Origin: Atherix ibis
Lineage: Eukaryota > Arthropoda > Insecta > Diptera > Athericidae
Length of the DNA stretch: 64,000 nucleotides
NCBI GenBank assembly: GCA_958298945.1
Contig: OY282607.1
Coordinates: 48,151,020 to 48,215,019 of the forward strand
Direction: 5' to 3'
Both the position numbers and the translations under genes were made by a program. Below the pieces are notes generated by a model that did not search any database, was not told the origin of the DNA, and saw nothing but the letters and a program-made list of their open reading frames with translations. Numbering within the stretch: the first letter of the stretch is position 1; each line of letters opens with the position of its first letter. Shown piece after piece: positions 43,433 through 54,867 of this stretch.

Positions 43433-44586
43433 TATAGAGTGGTCCATCTAGCGGTTCCATTGTGAACTACTATTTATGTGAAGTACTAGAGTGTTAAATG
43501 TCAACACGAATTGACAGATTGTTAGTTGAAAGTCAGAATTTTACGAAATCGTAATCAATACGCTTGAAGAAAAATGGGAAATATTGAGAACTTACTTCCA
43601 AAGTGTTGAGTCTTCAACCCAAACTGTTAGAAATTAAAAAAAAAAATGAGTAAAGATCGAATGTCATCACGTGAATTTGTGGGAAAATTCGTGAAGCGAG
43701 TTCGCGAAACTGGTTTGTTGGTTGCCAAAGCAACTCGTTCCCGCTCTAATAGACCGAAACATATTGCCGCCGTTGCTGAAAATGTCCGTGATCATCCATC
43801 AACATAAACTCGTCACCGTTCTCAGGAATTGAACATTTCTCGCACTTCTCTGTTGAGAATTTTGCACAAAGACCTCGGTATGAAAGCCTACAAAGTTCAA
43901 TTAGTCCAACAGCTAAAGCCGCATGACCATCCGGTGCGTTTTCGGTTTGCCCAATGGGCTCAAGATCAATTGGCCGAAGATGAGCATTTTTACCGAAAAA
44001 TCATCTTTTCGGATGAGGCTAATTTCCACCTCGGTGGGTATGTCAACAAACAAAATTGTCGCATCTGGGGCTCAGAAAATTCATACGTCACCATGGAAAA
44101 GCCGACGCATCCACAAAGAGGCACGGTTTGGTGCGGATTTTGGACTGAAGGCTCATTGGCCCGTTTTTCTTCTAAAACGATGAAGGAGCCGCCGTTACGG
44201 TCAATGGTGAGCGCTATCGTAGCATGCTCAACGAATTTTTGTTTCCAAAAGTTGAAGAGAATGGCATGAACTATTGGGCACTGCTTTCGAAAACCGAATA
44301 ATCAGCCGAAATTCTGATGTCAATTGGCCGCCTCGGAGCTGTGATTTGAGACCGTTGGATTATTTTCTGTGGAGAGCCGTTAAGGATAAATGTTACGCAA
44401 GCCATCAAGAGACAATTGAGGCGTTGAAACACGAAATCAAAGTTGCCATTGAAGAGATACAGGCCCAGAAAATCGAAAATGTACTGAAAAATTGGGTCGA
44501 GCGAATGGGGTTTTTTAATAAAACCGGAAATTTGAAAAAACACACTAGTTTTTTTTTAATCACTTTTTAAAATGGTCTACCCTGTA
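43433..44586 (+). mobile_element. Rosa-like element D2, TIR-bounded
   Basis: 1154 bp. The left end TATAGAGTGGTCCATCTAGC and the right end, reverse complement TACAGGGTAGACCATTTTAA, are short imperfect TIRs. It is colinear with D1 and highly similar, but has a different internal deletion. Confidence 0.88.
43547..44545 (+). pseudogene. Rosa-like transposase D2, second catalytic Asp deleted
   Basis: The frame 43829-44269 holds NISRTSLLRILHKDLGMKAY, then the first-Asp box KIIFSDEANFHLGGYVNKQN, WGSENSYVTMEKPTHPQRGT and VWCGFWTEGS. A deletion at about 44268 removes the block with the second Asp (FQQDGATCH in D1). The frame 44274-44570 resumes at NRIISRNSDVNWPPRSCDLR followed by PLDYFLWRAVKDKCY with the third Asp and a C-terminus to WVERMGFFNKTGN. 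N-terminal frame breaks occur at 43636 and 43806 (a TAA). Confidence 0.87.
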
Positions 44587-44779
44587 CTATAAAATGTATA
44601 GATTTCTTGTTCAACCGTTCAATTCGAATGTGGAATGTCCTGATTCACTTGATTTTTCCAAGTCAATAAAATCAACAGCAATTTAAGAACTTTATCCCTT
44701 CTATCACTTTCCACACGCGCGACATACTAAAATATTATTGGGATATTAAAAATTTCTTTAACGTAAGTGATTTATAAAA

Positions 44780-45180
44780 AAATTATGTTTAAAACATCTT
44801 TGAAGTTCTGGGTGATACAATTGCTATCGGAAGCACTCGTACGAGATGTGGCAGAAAAGCTTACGGAGACTGTTATCCCCCTTGGACTAAAAGTCATCAG
44901 CATCTAAAGTAGCAGTGTTAAAAGCCATCAGCTTCTAGGTTACACTCCTTCAAACGTTGCCAACACTGCCAATATGACGTGCTCCCATGTAGTTTTTGAT
45001 CTTGGCAAACAGAAAAAAAGCTGACGGACAAACAAAGAAAATGTGATTAGAAAAGCTGGTAATCCCCAGGAATCCCTTTTTCCACTAAAAATTCGTCAAT
45101 GAAGATAGTCGTGTAACAGAAAACGTTGTCTTTTATTATGGTGCAGGATCAAAGTGTCTGCATTATACGATCTGACCCAA
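44780..45180 (-). pseudogene. Possible decayed mariner-type C-terminus
   Basis: Minus-strand reading SAFFLFAKIKNYMGARHIGS VGNV then RSVTQKLMAFNTATLDADDF resembles the region after the third Asp in some mariners (DFFLFPK-K--LKG--F--VE-IQ---T--L-AI---DF). A possible second-Asp region (LILHHNK) lies upstream. There are many stops. Similarity is limited to this order of motifs. Confidence 0.4.
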
Positions 45181-45699
45181 AGAGCATTTTTTATTAACCG
45201 TTCAAGAATATCTTTATAAAAAAATTATTAATCGACCATCTTCCACTGCTTCTAGCCCATCCAAAAATTTGTGCCTCGAATTTCAAAAAGGATTTTAATT
45301 AGATTGGTTTGTTGATAGTTGGGCAATGATATGCTTAGAAAGTCTCTCTATAGGTCCAGTCTGTACGTCTACGTATGGCTGAGAATGTTGTTTGTCAACG
45401 CAACTCGACACTCCTATCAGTATCATCCGAAATTTTTTTTTTCAAAGCTTATGAATATTATTCTAAACTAAATGAATTTGCCACCTAACTATATTTATAA
45501 ACTATTTTCTGATAAAATAGATATAATATTAGTAAGTCGAAAAAGTTCGCGGCGTTTTCCGACCAACAGAATTAAAAGCAAATAATTCAGTAGTTATTAG
45601 TCGCATTATAACAACACTAGATGTGCATTTAGTAGATGACACTTGTGGATCCCTTATTGGGATCGGTCTAGTATATCAAAAGTTAGTCTAATTCAAATT

Positions 45700-46430
45700 T
45701 GGCCAAAAATAAAGATAAAAATCGCTATCAATTTATAAAACCACTTCAACAGAGGCGACAACGCATTGCAGGCATGTGAAAAAATTTGTGGTGCTTTTGT
45801 TGAAGATCAAATACAGCGGCACACAAATGGTTCGCATGCTTTCGTTCTGAAAATTTCGATGTGAAAGATGAGCCCCGTTCTGATCAGCCAATTACGTAAA
45901 AGGTGATAGCATATCGGCATCATACCATAGCTTATGAACTAAACATTCAGAAGCGAATCCTAACGCGAATGGGTAGGCTACGATAATATCGTTCGATATA
46001 GATCATGGAAAAAGAGAGATGCTCATTTCAAGGCCATGATTAACGGCCAATAAGGATATGCTGTGTGTACGGTGAGACTGGAAGAGAATCGTTCATTATG
46101 AACCGCCGGGGTTCGGTCGAACTATTAACTCGGAGAAATTATGCTAAGCAATTGAGAGAAAACGCCCAAAAATTAACCACACACATTTTTGATGACTCGT
46201 CAAAAATTAAGAGAGCTTGCCGGGGAAAATTTGATAGTACCCTCAGACTAATTTGCGATGTTTGCAGAACTCTCTTAATATAACCAAACTGTGGCTTTAA
46301 AAGAGGCCTTTGAAATTCAGCTTTTTAAGCAGAAACCACAAAAGCTGATGGCCCTGCCCGAAAAATGATGAAACATTGTCGATAATAATGGAGAATATTT
46401 GGTTTGTAAAAATTTATTTGAACACTCTGA
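45700..46430 (+). pseudogene. Decayed mariner, irritans-like
   Basis: Plus-strand reading, in shifting frames, gives SENFDVKDEPRSDQPIT (linker between the two helix-turn-helix domains), AYELNIQKRILTRMG, YDNIVRYRSWKKR (just after the first-Asp box), PHTFLMTRQKLRELAGE, and the C-terminal NIVDNNGEYLV. The order matches a full mariner compressed by deletions that removed the first and second Asp motifs. No TIR was found. Confidence 0.7.
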
Positions 46431-47815
46431 TTAAAGCGCTTCTACTTTACTCAAAAAAGTAAAATACAAACTATTTAGACTAAGAAATATTTTTCAAGAA
46501 AACTCACAAGATACAATATTTTAGAAATTATCATTTCAATTACTAATATATCGATTTCAAATCGATGTTGGCTTTTTGGAAAATGAACCTATTCACATCA
46601 TTTAAATGGTTCAATCCGTTTCGTAAAGAGAGCTCACTGGGATCATGTATAATCATATTTATAGAAAGCACGTCCTTCACTTTTATTAAGATATCCTTTT
46701 AATAAGAACTTTTCATTAATTTTTAATCAGATTGAGTGTGGTTTAACTTGGTTTTATATTACTTACATATACTCTTGGGAATTTTGTAACTGATTTTGAT
46801 ATGTTCCAAACTTTGGCCATGCAAAAGGATTGGGCTCCTCAAATTTGCATAAATGATTCTCATCTCTTACCATTACAGCGTTTTGGAAAAGTAGAAAACG
46901 TGTTTGCTTCGATTGAATGAAATTTATGATTACTACTAATTCTGATTTGCATGTTACCGATGGAAATTCAAAACGTGATTCTTTCTATTCTACAATACAT
47001 CTAAATATGTGTTCGATTTCGTATTTGCAATTCACAAAAAAGTTTCGATTTCGTACAATAACAACTTGTATACATATTTTTGAAGAAAGTAAATTTGTTT
47101 ACTTTTTTTCGTATAACTAAACACATACGAATATATAATTGACTTGAAATTTAGTGAAGTTTTCCCCCAAACAACTTTTTTGTACGTTCAAAACGGATCG
47201 ATTTTTTATTTTTGTACAATAATAAGATATTAAGTAGCTGCGATAATTTAATTTATTTCGACTGACCTAGATACCGATTCGTTAATTAGTTTACATTTTT
47301 ACCATACACTTGAACATATGTTCGTATGAACTCCTCCGTCTTACTGATAACACGCTCCAAATATTGTATGTGCTCAATCATTACCTTAATTTTATAAATA
47401 AATTACATTATCACAGCTATAGTTTTGACTTTTTTTATTAAGTTTACTACAAAAATTATAGCCATTGACAAAGTTCTAGATTTGTAAAATCTAGTTCAGA
47501 ATAAATATTTGAATAATTGCTTTATAATTTTTTCATTAAAATTTTAACTATTTACATTAATAGAACATAAAATTCCCAATTAAATTCTATTCTGTTTAAT
47601 TTAATTAATGAAATTTGAAATTTTTTAAAAGAAAGTATCTTTCATAATAATGATATGAAATACTCGTACTGTCATTATTGAGTCATAAAGTATTTGAAAA
47701 TCAGTTTAAATAAATTCAGCTATTCAACAATTTTAATCCAAAGAAAAATATGATAACACTTTGATTAACATACTTTTATTGCTTTTGAAAATTTCTATGA
47801 ACAACAAAATAAAAT
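46431..47815. other. Gene-free AT-rich stretch
   Basis: No gene recognised. ORF 46917-47120 (67 codons) has no motif. Confidence 0.4.
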
Positions 47816-47891
47816 AAAAACTCAAGAAACTTGTATATGCGTCATCATGTATCTGACATGTATTTATATTTAAGTACCACATACTCCAACA
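47816..47891. repeat. Mariner A2 left flank, copied at 54792-54867
   Basis: These 76 bases of unique-looking DNA (beginning AAAAACTCAAGAAACTTGTA, ending next to the A2 TIR) are identical to 54792-54867, which sits inside a different mariner insertion. Here they read as ordinary flank continuous with AT-rich host DNA, so this is probably the source. Confidence 0.9.
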
Positions 47892-49120
47892 TACGAGGGT
47901 CGTTCAATAAGTCCGTAAAAAAAGATGGAAAAATTTTTTTTTATTTTTCAACATAATCTCCTTTTAGCTCTATACACTTTTCCATAGGATTTCGGAAGTT
48001 CTGCAAAATACTCATCCGTTTGAGCAATGACGTCCTCGTTGGAAGTGAACCGTCGTCCGCCAAGCCATTTCTTCAGATTGGGGAAAAGAAAATAGTCACT
48101 CGGGGCCAAATCTGGTGAATAAGCGGGATGCTGCAACAATTTCATAATTTTGGCCATGAAAACAGCGCAGGTGTGCACACGCGCATTGTCCTGATGCAAG
48201 AGGATTTTTTCTTCTTCAGATGGGGGCGTTTCTCTTTGATTTCCTCGCTCAACCGTTGCAATATCGACGCGTAATACGCTCCTGTTATTATTTTTCCTTT
48301 TTCCAAGTAGTCGATAAAAATGATGCCCTGCGAATCCTAAAAGACCGTGGCCATCACCTTGCCGGCCGATGGCACAGTTTTTGGCTTCTTCGGAGCCCGT
48401 TCACCCTTGAAAATCCACTGTGATGACTGTCTCTTCGTTTCTGGAGTGTAGTAGTGTATCCAGGTTTCGTCCACAGTGACATATCGACGAAGGAATTCGG
48501 CAGGATTGCGATGAAAGAGTGCCAACATAGCCTTAGAGTCCACTGCACGATTGCGCTTATTCTCCTCTGAGAGCAAACGCGGCACCCATCTTGCCGAAAT
48601 TTTTTTCACAGACAATTTTTCATGCAAAATTGAAGCGACTGTACCTTGTGATATGCCCGTGGCCTCAGCTAATTCGCGCACTTTAATTCGCCGATCGTTC
48701 AAAATCAGATCATGGATTTTGTCGATGATTTCAGGAGTAGACACCTCAACTGGGCGTCCTGAACGATGTTCATCTTTTGTGGATGAACGGCCACGTTTAA
48801 ATTCATTCACACAATTGTAAACCGTCGCAAACACAGGTGCAAATGTGCCATGAACTGCATCCAACTCGGCTTTGATTTCTTTCGGGCTGAAGCCTTTCAA
48901 ATGGAGATGTTTGATGACAGCCCTAAACTCGCTTTTTTCCATTGTTATGCACAAATAAATGTCGTTAACTTTAATCGACGATAGAAATTGACCTACGCTA
49001 TGGATCGAGCTGAAATTTTGACAGCTTTCCTGTAAATAATGCTACTTACAAAAAAAAATCTTTACCGACACCGAGCGCAATTTCTTAGATTTTCTAAGGA
49101 CTTATTGAACGACCCTCGTA
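47892..49120 (-). mobile_element. Mariner A2, TIR-bounded, defective
   Basis: 1229 bp with ends TACGAGGGTCGTTCAATAAG on both sides (right end reverse complemented), flanked by TA. It is highly similar to A1 but shorter by two deletions: one near 47980, shared with A3, removes the C-terminal end of the transposase, and one near 48142 removes about 17-18 bp between the second and third Asp motifs. Confidence 0.94.
47948..48954 (-). pseudogene. Mariner A2 transposase, frameshifted
   Basis: The 48337-48954 frame (205 codons) is intact from MCITMEKSEFRAV through both helix-turn-helix domains, WVPRLLSEENKRNR and the first-Asp box VTVDETWIHYYTPETK. It ends at a stop in place of the Trp of VFWDSQG. 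A frameshift follows near 48210, then the 47948-48199 frame gives MHQDNARVHTCAVFMAKI and LAPSDYFLFPNLKKWLGG. Six residues are missing between them, so the DD34D spacing is broken, and the C-terminus reads SYGKVYRAKRRLC out of frame. Confidence 0.92.
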
Positions 49121-49259
49121 GAACAGTATTTGCCCATAATTTCCGTCGACCGTGTTACTTTAGATTTGGTTACTATAGAAATATAAAATAATTACGAGAG
49201 TTGTACGAATAGTACTTGGCCTTGATAAGAAATAAACATTTTTATGTGTTAAATTCATT

Positions 49260-50200
49260 TTACTTTTGATCATAGCATCCTTTTAGCTCGATATACTCAG
49301 TTCAACGTTTTTATATCTTTTGTATCCCATCTAAGAGATACGATTTCTCCAACTCTTTAAAATAAGCGTTTGTTTCAAAAATCACCTCATCGTTTGAGCC
49401 AAATATTTTTCCGCAGAGCCATTTTTTAATAATTCATTTTTCCACATAATTGCTGGGTGGTAAATATGGTGAATAAGGAGCATGTGGAAGAAACAAGAAT
49501 GCACGCGTCCATTGTCTTGATGAAAGAGAATTATTTATTTGCCAAATACGGACGTTTCGTTTTTTTTTATTAACTAGTCTAATTATGCTGTATAATACTG
49601 TTCTGTTATCCTTTTTACTTTTCAAACATGGTCGATGATCATGTGATTCCCAGAAACCAGTGGAATTTTTCTACCAATGGAACCGTATTTGCTTTCGTTG
49701 GTGACAACTTGTAGTTGAAATTCACCTTAACACACCAAAACCAAAATTTTAACTGAATTTTGGTTTCTGGTGTGTAAAAGTGAATCCAAGTTTGATATAC
49801 AGTTATGAATCGACGCAAAAATTCATTTAGATTAGGCTTAAAAATGTCCAAACACTCCATTTAAGTCGTTACAACACGGCAACCATCTCGCCGATAGCTT
49901 TATCATACTCAAAATTCTTTTATAATGTATATCATGTCAACTAACTCATACACATTCACTCGAGGGTCTTGCAAAAGAATATCGTAGATATTTCAAACAT
50001 TTCTAATGTGATCACCTCATATGGACGTCCCGGACATTCTTCATCAAAAATGTTTGTAAGACCGCGTCGAAATTCAGCTATGGAATCGACTATATTTTAT
50101 GGTCGATAGTGAAAGTTCAGAGTCCCCATAAACTTCTGTGCTCCGCTTTTATCTCATTATTCGTTATCTTCTTTAAAAACATTGTTATAAAATCACAAAA
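49260..50200 (-). pseudogene. Decayed mariner E2
   Basis: Minus-strand reading gives FLRRFITVYQTWIHFYTPET (first-Asp box, Asp changed to Tyr), NTVPLVEKFHWF, and LPHAPYSPYLPPSNY (third-Asp block; both aspartates of SPDLAPSDY changed). The N-terminal part near 49920-50090 still shows the second helix-turn-helix region at DNA level. It is most similar to E1 (445-1250); both share a T-rich AATACTGTTCT-TTATC segment. It starts only 140 bp beyond mariner A2. No TIRs recognised. Confidence 0.78.
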
Positions 50201-50850
50201 GTTGTTCACATTAAATGGCTGTCACTCGCAAAATAAATGGCGCAGCAGCTTGAATTTGATAGGAATCGTGTGAAAAGTTATATTTACGACAAAAAGAGTT
50301 ATTTTAATAGTAACAGTACCATTTCTTGCCAAGGGTCAGGTATTAATCATACAACCCTCGTATTCCATTTACCTATTTCCACCTCATTTAAAACGAAATT
50401 CAATAATATATGTTAAGAACTAGTCGAGACAGAACCGTTAGTCTCAAATATACAAAATTTATACAGCTGAAATTCCTTTTCTTAAAGTTAATTTAAAATA
50501 ATTAAATTATGATTAACATTGGAAGATCATTTGGTATGGATATAGTTTCCTTGTTATCTAACCAAAATTTATTATGGTTTCAGATAGATTTATCTTCTGA
50601 ATCTGGATTAACTACTTTTATTTTAACATGGGAGAAGAAATATTTGTGAAATTCTGGATGTAGAAAACTTGTTGAATAATCATAGCGAGTTAATAATATT
50701 TTGTCACTGCATAAGAATGGTATACTGAAAAAAGGACTTATTTACAAGGCGTTTAAAAAAAGTTCATGACAAGTGACAGACAGAACGCATAAATCCGAAT
50801 AAATTCCTAAAGGAGTATGGTGGCAAATCAACCAATATTGATTATATTAT
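50201..50850. other. No gene recognised
   Basis: AT-rich sequence between mariners E2 and B2 without recognisable content. Confidence 0.4.
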
Positions 50851-52140
50851 ATAAGGTGTAGTAAGAAGAAATTTAATTTTTGCATTAAATTGAAGGTTTT
50901 ATTTAGCATAGATAGAATGATACGATTAAGGTCAAATATGCACCGTTTTGTTCGATATTTTGTTGCCATTTTGGAGGTAATTTCATAATGCCTCTCTCAT
51001 AGAAACCCTCGTCCCTATTGTCAGAAAACTGGGACAGTCAATTTTCACAATCTTCTCTTGAGACGAATTTTTCACCTGCAAAATCATTCGTCATAGACAG
51101 GAAGAGGTGGTAATCACTTGGTACCAGGTCCGGACTATAAGGTGGATGCATAAGAACATCCCAACCAAGGTCCCGGAACTTCTGGCGAGTCACTATCGAT
51201 GTATGCGGCCTGGCGTTGTCCTGATGGAACACAATTCCTCTCCTATTGGCCAAAGCTGGCCGCTTCTGGGCGATTGCTTCTTTCAGACGGTCCGATTGTT
51301 GACAGTATAGGTCCGAATTAAGAGTTCGGCCGTAGGGGAGCAGCTCATAGTAGATGATTCCCTGCCAGTCCCACCAAACACACAGCAAAACCTTCCTGGC
51401 TGTCAATCCAGGCTTGACCACCGTTTGCGCCGGGTGACCGCGATTTGACCACGACCGTTGTGGCTTGACGTTGTCGTAAGTGACCCACTTTTCATCACCA
51501 GTAACCATCCGCTTCAGAAATGGATCGATATTGTTGCGATTCAGCAGCGATTCGCAGATGGAAATTCGGTCCATGAGGTTTTTTTGCGATAACTCGTGTG
51601 GCACCCATACATCGAGCTTCTTTTTGTATCCGACCTTATTTAAGTGGTTACAAACGGGTTTTTGTGCAATGTTTAGCTCCTGGGCAATCGAAACAGTGCT
51701 TACGTGACGGTCGGACTCGGCGATTTCCATTATTTTATCGACATTTTCGACAATTGGCTTTCCAGAGCGTGGTGCATCTTTGACATCAAAATTACCGGAA
51801 CGGAATCGACGAAACCAAAATTGCGCGTGATTGGCTGTTACAGTATCAGGACCATAAACACTATTCACATTTTCAGCTGCCTGGCTAGCGTTTTCGCCTT
51901 TATCGAAGAAAAACTGTTAAATATGGCGTATTTTCTCTTTGTTGGTGTCCATCTTTGACGCGTGCTAAAAAAAATACTGAGTCAAGTAATCACAAAACTG
52001 TATCAGAAGCTTTTTTAGTACGAAATCTTATCTTTCTAACGCCATCTAGTGCAACCCGATCGCACTTTTACAACGGGAGATACAGATTCCTAAAGCCATC
52101 TATTGGCAAAATAATGGATTACTTTTTACTACACCTTATA
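50851..52140 (-). mobile_element. Mariner B2, full length, nearly intact
   Basis: About 1290 bp. The left end ATAAGGTGTAGTAAGAAGAA and the right end, reverse complement ATAAGGTGTAGTAAAAAGTA, are flanked by TA. It is very similar to B1, and its TIR pair is better preserved. Confidence 0.95.
50903..51952 (-). pseudogene. Mariner B2 transposase (DD34D), two nonsense codons
   Basis: One frame runs from ATG at 51952-51950 (MDTNKEKIRHI) to a TAA at 50903-50905, 349 codons, interrupted only by a TAA at codon 12 and a TGA after SREDCEN (just below 51038). The open 51038-51868 frame shows the first helix-turn-helix tail FRSGNFDVKDAPRSG, the second (STVSIAQELNIAQKPVCNHL), the linker WVPHELSQKNLMDR, and three catalytic aspartates in VTGDEKWVTYDN, FHQDNARPHTS and SPDLVPSDYHLF. 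There are 34 residues between the last two. The C-terminus RGIMKLPPKWQQNIEQNGAY is in frame. Family assignment to an irritans-like mariner is by motif. Confidence 0.93.
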
Positions 52141-52667
52141 TTATAACTGAAAATGAAGCTTTGACCCATTATTATAATAAAGTAACCTTAAAAAGAATTA
52201 ATGTAATAGCATAAAAAAAATTAATTCACCCGAAAAATGATGACCATACCTTTTGTTACAATAAAATTTATTTTATTGACCCATACTACAATTCTTACAG
52301 TAAGAAATACTAACAGCCTGGCCATCAAAAGACTAACACGAATTATTATTATAACCTTTGAGTGAAGCCTTAATTTTTAATTACAAAATAAAAACTTTTT
52401 AAGCGAAGTACATTATAGTTTTTCTATATGTTTATAATATATATTAACTATTGTAACATTAAACATTTCTTATTGATAATAAATTTAACTGAATATTTCT
52501 AATAGTAAGTGATTAAAAAGACAGCTTTAGATTTTAAAACCAAGTACCAATTCCACAAAAAATATCTTTATCTAAAAAAAAAAAATACTTTGAAAACTTT
52601 TAAGTTTTTATAGTAATTTCTTTAACGAGGAACTGTGATTATTATTTTTACCATAAAATAAACTTTT
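52141..52667. other. No gene recognised
   Basis: AT-rich sequence without recognisable content. Confidence 0.4.
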
Positions 52668-52915
52668 ATTTTATATCTGCAACTACAAAAGTATATTGTA
52701 ACAAGCAGATTTACATAACAAATTAATTAGTAATATCGTGCAACATTAAGTGGGAGTAAACACCCATCGGCATTTATCCCACTAACGAAAGTTAGATTAC
52801 TCTAACAAATCTCGAGGCCAATGTCTCTTGTGTCTCGATGAGTGTTTCCGGACACAATTCTCTTACAAGTCGATTATGATGATTGAACAAACGGGAGGGA
52901 AATTTTTGGTAGCGG
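52668..52915 (-). mobile_element. Jockey-like element J4, 3' end only
   Basis: It aligns on the minus strand with J1 3062-3320: TATCTGCAACTACAA, GTGGGAGTAAACACCCATCG, CTCTAACAAATCTCGAGGCC and CGATGAGTGTTTCCGG. It begins after the expected A-tail position, which is reduced to short A/T-rich sequence. Coding similarity covers only the last 40 or so codons. Confidence 0.88.
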
Positions 52916-53577
52916 GTATACGCAAACTAAAACAATTTTTCTCGCAACCTCATTTTTATTTATCATAATATCAACAAGTTTAACAGACTTATACAAATTT
53001 GAGTTATTTTCTTATCTTAAGTATAAATATTGTATGTAAGAGAATAAATAGAAGATGTTTATGTATGATTTAATTGGAATAAGAAAATAATTGTGGTAAG
53101 TAAGTACTTATATAAATGTATGAAAAAATCATCGTAGTGTCTATCTGTTATCAAAGTTTCACGTTAATTAATGGGAACACTGAACAAAAATTACATTATC
53201 ATAATTTTCTAGATAAACTGCATTTTATGGTATTTTGGAATTCATCCAAAAGTTTGGAAATATTTTTTTGTTTCTAAGTCTTTTTTATGCTTATCCAAAA
53301 AGCTGCTTATTTTACCCAAAGCTAGTTCGGTTTTGATAATAAGTTGTACCAAGACCACTTTCTTGAAGTCTGCAAATCACGTTTTCTTTCTGTGGTTTCA
53401 TAAAATCACTTCTAAAGAATCTTGGAAAACAAAACTCCCAATTCTGCAGATTACTCTTGCGGGATTGTCGCCTATATCTTAAGTACGTTCCAGATGGGGT
53501 TTCTAGTTGCAGTAATGTGCTATTATAAAATGACATAAAAATTGGATTGAATCAAAATACCTTAAAAATATACAAAT
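52916..53577. other. No gene recognised
   Basis: AT-rich. Minus ORF 53312-53536 (74 codons) has no recognisable motif. Confidence 0.4.
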
Positions 53578-54606
53578 GTCGGTTGTCAAGAAAGTTATTT
53601 CGTTTTTTTTTAAATAAAAATGAAAGACGATTTTCTTTTACTGAATTAATATTTTATTCAATTAAATATTGTCCAGTCTGATCCAATACCCTTTGCCATC
53701 TTTCTGGCAGCAGCATGATTGCTCATATAATTTTTGTTCTTTGATGGCAAAAAACTGATCTCAGTGATTTTTAACCTCCTCATTTGAATTAAACGTTTTA
53801 TCGTCTAAAAAATTTTGTAGACACCGGAACAAATGATAATCGGAAGGTGCTAGGTCTGGAGATTATGGTGGGTGTGGTCTGCAAATTATCTAAAAGCTTT
53901 TGGCGAATGGTCACACTTGTATGCGGTTTCGCATTATCCTGTTGGAACACTATACCTTTCCTATTGACCAATTCTGGGCTGTTTTCTTAAAGTGAATCAT
54001 TTAATTTGTGCAACTGATGATAGTACACTTCAGAATTGATCGTTGTATTGCTCAGTGGAAGCTCAAAGTAAACGATTCCTTTGAAATCCTACCAAACAGA
54101 TAGCATAACCTCTTTTTGATGAATATTCGCTTTCGAAGTGCTTTGAGTCGGTTCATCTTTTCTACTCTAGGATGTTTTGCTCTTAACATTGTTGTAGACA
54201 ACCCATTTCTCGTCCCCAGTGATGATACGCTTCAAAAATGGATTATTTTCTTGTCGTTTGAGAAGCAAATCACAAACGTCAATTCGACAGCACAATTTTT
54301 TTTCCGTAAGAAGATGAGGAAGCCATATGTCGAGCTTGAGATTAAAACTAGAAATTTCAAATGATCATTAACGGTCGAATTCGATAAATTTAATCTTTCA
54401 GCGATCTCACGAGTTGTTTTTCGCCGGTTTTCATCAATTATTGTCTTGATTGTGTCTTCATCAGCTTCAACTGGCCTTGCAGAACGTGGTGCATCTTCGA
54501 GATCAAAATTACCGGATCGAAATTTTACAAACCAGTTTTGGCACTGGCGCTCATACGCATCGGATAATTTTTTCTTGCTTGAACAGCATTTTTATCTTTT
54601 CTTTAG

Positions 54607-54791
54607 TACGACGGTCGTTCAATAAGTCCTTAGAAAAAGATGGAAAAAAACTGTTTTTAAAAAAAATTTTTTTACTTATCAACATAATCGCCTTTTAGCT
54701 CTTTACACTTTCCCAACCGTTTTTCCAAAATTTTTATCCCGTCCAAAAAATAGGATTTCGGAAGTTCTGCAAAATACTTATCCGTTTGAGC
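54607..54791 (-). mobile_element. Mariner A3, outer left piece
   Basis: This piece starts with the A-family TIR (TACGACGGTCGTTCAATAAG) joined to G1 at a TA, and includes the transposase C-terminal codons (AACCGTTTTTCCAAAATTTT) without the deletion seen in A2 and in the inner piece. It stops abruptly at CCGTTTGAGCAA, where copied flank begins. Confidence 0.93.
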
Positions 54792-54867
54792 AAAAACTCA
54801 AGAAACTTGTATATGCGTCATCATGTATCTGACATGTATTTATATTTAAGTACCACATACTCCAACA
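54792..54867. repeat. Copied flank of mariner A2 inside mariner A3
   Basis: 76 bp identical to 47816-47891. It is the DNA that borders the A2 TIR. Here it lies between a broken A-family left piece and a second complete A-family left TIR. The junction has two to three bases of A-run microhomology (GAGCAA/AAAAACTC). Confidence 0.93.
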
